Shown: positions 61,930 through 64,000 of the stretch, piece by piece | Layout of the letters: the number at the start of each line of letters is the position of its first letter | Numbering within the stretch: position 1 is the first letter of the stretch | Source of the DNA: Pseudanabaena sp. M53BS1SP1A06MG | Lineage (GTDB): Bacteria; Cyanobacteriota; Cyanobacteriia; Pseudanabaenales; Pseudanabaenaceae | Length of the DNA: 64,000 nt | NCBI GenBank assembly: GCA_020404105.1 | Contig: JADBWH010000002.1 | Coordinates: forward strand, 1 to 64,000 | Direction: 5' to 3' | Position numbers and translations under genes: made by a program | The notes under the pieces: generated by a model | Database searches by the model: none | Told to the model about the DNA's origin: nothing | What the model saw: only the letters and a program-made list of their open reading frames with translations

Positions 61930-61987
61930 TATAGCGGTTTTAATTTTGCCTACGGCAAAGTTAAAACTTAAAACCTTTACGATGATA
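61930..61987. repeat. Half of a family B element (copy 3)
   Basis: TATAGCGGTTTTAATTTTGC and the CTACGGCAAAGTTAAAAC arm match the left half of copy 1, but the right half is missing and a family E element starts directly after. The right half was probably lost before or during the second insertion. Confidence 0.7.
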
Positions 61988-62097
61988 AATACAGCGCTTT
62001 GCGCTTATTTAAAACCCAGAAATATTTTTGAAAGTGCCGCTTCGTAGCACTTTCAAAAATATTTCTGTACTACTCAAAACCTCAATAGGCTGTATTT
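61988..62097. repeat. Family E MITE-like element, copy 2
   Basis: AATACAGCGCTTTGCGCTTA to CTCAATAGGCTGTATTT, 110 bp, nearly identical to 5059-5168, with terminal inverted repeats AATACAGC/GCTGTATT and the AGAAATATTTTTGAAAGTGC palindrome. It ends 11 bp before the small gene at 62109 and may carry its promoter. Confidence 0.9.
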
Positions 62098-62108
62098 AAC
62101 TCTAATTT

Positions 62109-62291
62109 ATGTCTACTCCTGAAAAATTAAAAGAACGATTTGCCGCGATCACCATTAAGCGCGAACTCTTAGTACAACTATCTCTCAAGGATAATTTGGG
62201 TACTTTGAGTATTGATGTAATCCAAGCTTTAGAAGAACTTGACGATCTGCTCATTGAAATTAGAAAAGTTTTTCCTGATTGGCAGGACTAA
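62109..62291 (+). CDS. Small helical protein, 60 aa
   Basis: This 60-aa protein is predicted to be all helical: MSTPEKLKERFAAITIKREL, then LGTLSIDVIQALEELDDLL and a WQD end. It has no Cys and no membrane segment. It lies 29 bp before the S15 hydrolase gene on the same strand, so a shared transcript is likely. I recognise no family. Confidence 0.6.
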   Translation: MSTPEKLKERFAAITIKRELLVQLSLKDNLGTLSIDVIQALEELDDLLIEIRKVFPDWQD

Positions 62292-62320
62292 GCAGGCTTA
62301 ATAAGCAGAACTAAATATTC

Positions 62321-64000
62321 ATGCCTCCTAAATTAACTTCTTTCCATTTCAAAGTTGATGTACAGCGTCAGGTAAAAATCCCGATGCGCGATCGCTGTAA
62401 CTTAACTGCCGATATTTATCGCCCCAAGGGTGTCAATACGCCTTTACCAGTATTATTAATGCGTTTGCCCTATGGTCGGGCGATCGCTTCAACTTGCACC
62501 TATGCTCATCCCAGTTGGTATGCCCATCAAGGCTATATTGTCGTAATCCAAGATGTGCGCGGTTGCGGTACTTCTGATGGAGAGTTCTATCCATTTCGCA
62601 ATGAATATGAAGATGGATTTGATACAGTGGAATGGTGCGCGAAGAAATTGGATGGCAGTAATGGGAGGATAGGGATGTATGGATTTTCCTATCAAGGCGT
62701 GACTCAGTTTCAAGCCGCAGTCCAGCAACCCGAAGGACTAGTTACCATTTGCCCAAGTATGGCAACGGCTGATTTATATCATGGTTGGTTCTATTTTGGT
62801 GGTGCAGTTTGCCTAGATTTTGACATCAATTGGGCGTTGCAACTTGCTCAAAATCGGGCATGGTACTTAAAACAGGAACCACAAGCTACAAAACTTTTTG
62901 AAGCTCAAAAACAATCTGCCAGATGGTTAGAATCTGCGCCATTAAGTGAAATTGCCCTGTTTAAGAATCCAGATTTTGGTGATTTTGGAAAATTCTTTTT
63001 TGATTGGATTGGAAATCAGCAAGCTAATGATGAATATTGGCAAAAGTTGAATCCTCTCAGTTATTTCGATCGCTATGACTTGCCAGCATTACATATTGCA
63101 GGATGGGCAGATATTTTTATCGAGGCGACGATTAATACCTATCATCAAGCTAAATCCGCAACTAAAAAGCCGCAACATTTGATAGTCGCGCCTTGGCAGC
63201 ATTTGCCTTGGTTGCCAAAAGTTGGTGAGCTTGATTTTGGTGAAAATGCCGTTTCTAAAATCGATCAATTACAAATAGATTGGTTTGATTTCTGGCTCAA
63301 AGAAATTGATAACGGCATTAGCGATCGCTCTCCCATTCAACTTTTCTTAATGGGTAAAAATCACTGGCTCGATCTCCCAGAATTCCCCCAATCCTCAATC
63401 ATCCAAAACCTCTACCTTGCCTCCAACAAACAATTAACCCCCCAATCACCAATTAACAATCACCAATTACCCGACATCTACGTCTACGATCCTCGCAATC
63501 CTAATCCCTCTACAAATTATGGATTTTACGATCAGCGCAATGTCCATCAACGTTGGGATGTTATGGTTTATCAAAGCGATGAACTTGACGAAGATTTAGC
63601 GATCGCAGGTATTCCCCAATTTATCCTCTACGCCGCAACTACTGCTCCAGATACTGATTGGGTGATTAAGCTTTTAGATATATATCCCGATGGTAGGCAA
63701 ATGCTGGTCTCAATGGGAGTTTTAAGGACAAAATTCCGTAATTCATGGACTGAGCCTGAATGGATTGAATCTGACGTAGTTAATAAATATCTCATTGATC
63801 TTCGTCCTACTTGCCAAAATTTTGCCAAAGGACATCGGATTGGTATTGCTATTTCCAGTTCTGCTTTCCCGATCATTGAGCGACATTCCAATACAAAAAA
63901 GCTGCCATCAGAAGCAACTATAAGTGATTTTGTCGAAGCAATACAACAAATTTTTTATGGGATGGAATATCCTTCTCATTTACAATTACCAATATGCTAG
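62321..64000 (+). CDS. CocE/NonD-family (S15-type) alpha/beta hydrolase
   Basis: This 559-aa hydrolase ends exactly at the window edge with its stop codon (TAG at 63998-64000). N-terminal signature IPMRDRCNLTADIYRP, oxyanion region, catalytic Ser123 in GMYGFSYQG, later Asp in HIAGWADIFIEA and His in VAPWQHLPWLP. A C-terminal jelly-roll (about 390-559, DWVIKLLDIYPDGRQMLVS) is typical of X-Pro dipeptidyl-peptidase/cocaine-esterase enzymes. Substrate (acyl ester or peptide) is unknown. No signal peptide. Length fits the family. Confidence 0.9.
   Translation: MPPKLTSFHFKVDVQRQVKIPMRDRCNLTADIYRPKGVNTPLPVLLMRLPYGRAIASTCTYAHPSWYAHQGYIVVIQDVRGCGTSDGEFYPFRNEYEDGFDTVEWCAKKLDGSNGRIGMYGFSYQGVTQFQAAVQQPEGLVTICPSMATADLYHGWFYFGGAVCLDFDINWALQLAQNRAWYLKQEPQATKLFEAQKQSARWLESAPLSEIALFKNPDFGDFGKFFFDWIGNQQANDEYWQKLNPLSYFDRYDLPALHIAGWADIFIEATINTYHQAKSATKKPQHLIVAPWQHLPWLPKVGELDFGENAVSKIDQLQIDWFDFWLKEIDNGISDRSPIQLFLMGKNHWLDLPEFPQSSIIQNLYLASNKQLTPQSPINNHQLPDIYVYDPRNPNPSTNYGFYDQRNVHQRWDVMVYQSDELDEDLAIAGIPQFILYAATTAPDTDWVIKLLDIYPDGRQMLVSMGVLRTKFRNSWTEPEWIESDVVNKYLIDLRPTCQNFAKGHRIGIAISSSAFPIIERHSNTKKLPSEATISDFVEAIQQIFYGMEYPSHLQLPIC

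Noticed and set aside
26871..62097. Dispersed palindromes as CRISPR or attC-like arrays
   Set aside because: Copies are scattered singly, in both orientations, with terminal inverted repeats and no regular spacers; they fit MITEs better.
1..64000. rRNA, tRNA and tmRNA genes
   Set aside because: I looked for GGTTCGA-type tRNA arms and rRNA landmarks in all gaps and found none; a covariance-model scan would be decisive.

Overview
This 64 kb window looks chromosomal and cyanobacterial, most likely from a Pseudanabaena-like filamentous genus. The genus is inferred; the phylum is well supported. HIP1-type GCGATCGC octamers are frequent, and there is a Tab2/Atab2 protein, a ComFB c-di-GMP receptor, cobH, a coxBAC oxidase operon, a C-terminal-isoleucine lipoxygenase and several multi-PAS hybrid kinases. 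No rRNA, tRNA, CRISPR array or prophage was recognised. About fifty protein genes are convincing. Most gaps between them are filled by short palindromic dispersed repeats, grouped here as families A, A', B, C, D, E and F.

Layout. 1-5 kb: end of an IS4-like element, a secreted trypsin-like protease, galT, Tab2, and a NarL-type response regulator. 5-15 kb: lipoxygenase, VOC protein, a bitopic protein, DUF192 lipoprotein, GH57 glycosidase, ComFB, a MacB-type ABC exporter pair, a 2TM protein. 15-28 kb: mnmE, a LOV-PAS-GAF hybrid kinase with HPt followed 46 bp later by a REC-GGDEF diguanylate cyclase, cobH, an ABC-2 permease, moaB, a MOSC protein, murF, a REC-histidine kinase. 28-37 kb: a giant CBS/PAS/GAF hybrid kinase, a solute-binding protein overlapping a J-domain/TPR gene, an Hsp70-like ATPase, and a small membrane protein. 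37-51 kb: M3 and M28 peptidases, rpsN, a SulP transporter, a small protein, an M48-like pseudo-peptidase, a DUF2809-like remnant, recG, an M50-like pseudo-peptidase, a LOG protein. 51-64 kb: ferredoxin, dnaJ-tusA-rsgA, a TPR/PRMT-like methyltransferase, a lipoprotein, the coxBAC operon, a badly decayed restriction-like gene carrying two MITEs, a 60-aa protein and an S15 hydrolase.

How the genes may work together. The strongest candidate system is blue light to c-di-GMP. The hybrid kinase has a PAS domain with the full LOV flavin-adduct motif (Cys354) plus HisKA, REC and HPt phosphorelay sites. The next gene is a REC-GGDEF cyclase with an intact GGEEF and RxxD inhibitory site. A ComFB-type c-di-GMP receptor lies 5.5 kb upstream. 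Other notable points are two metalloprotease-fold proteins that have lost their HExxH residues, a bacterial PRMT7/9-like TPR methyltransferase, a J-domain/Hsp70 neighbourhood, a possible Cys-Cys leader peptide with a terminator-like hairpin, and MITE insertions whose sites can be read from the interrupted reading frames.
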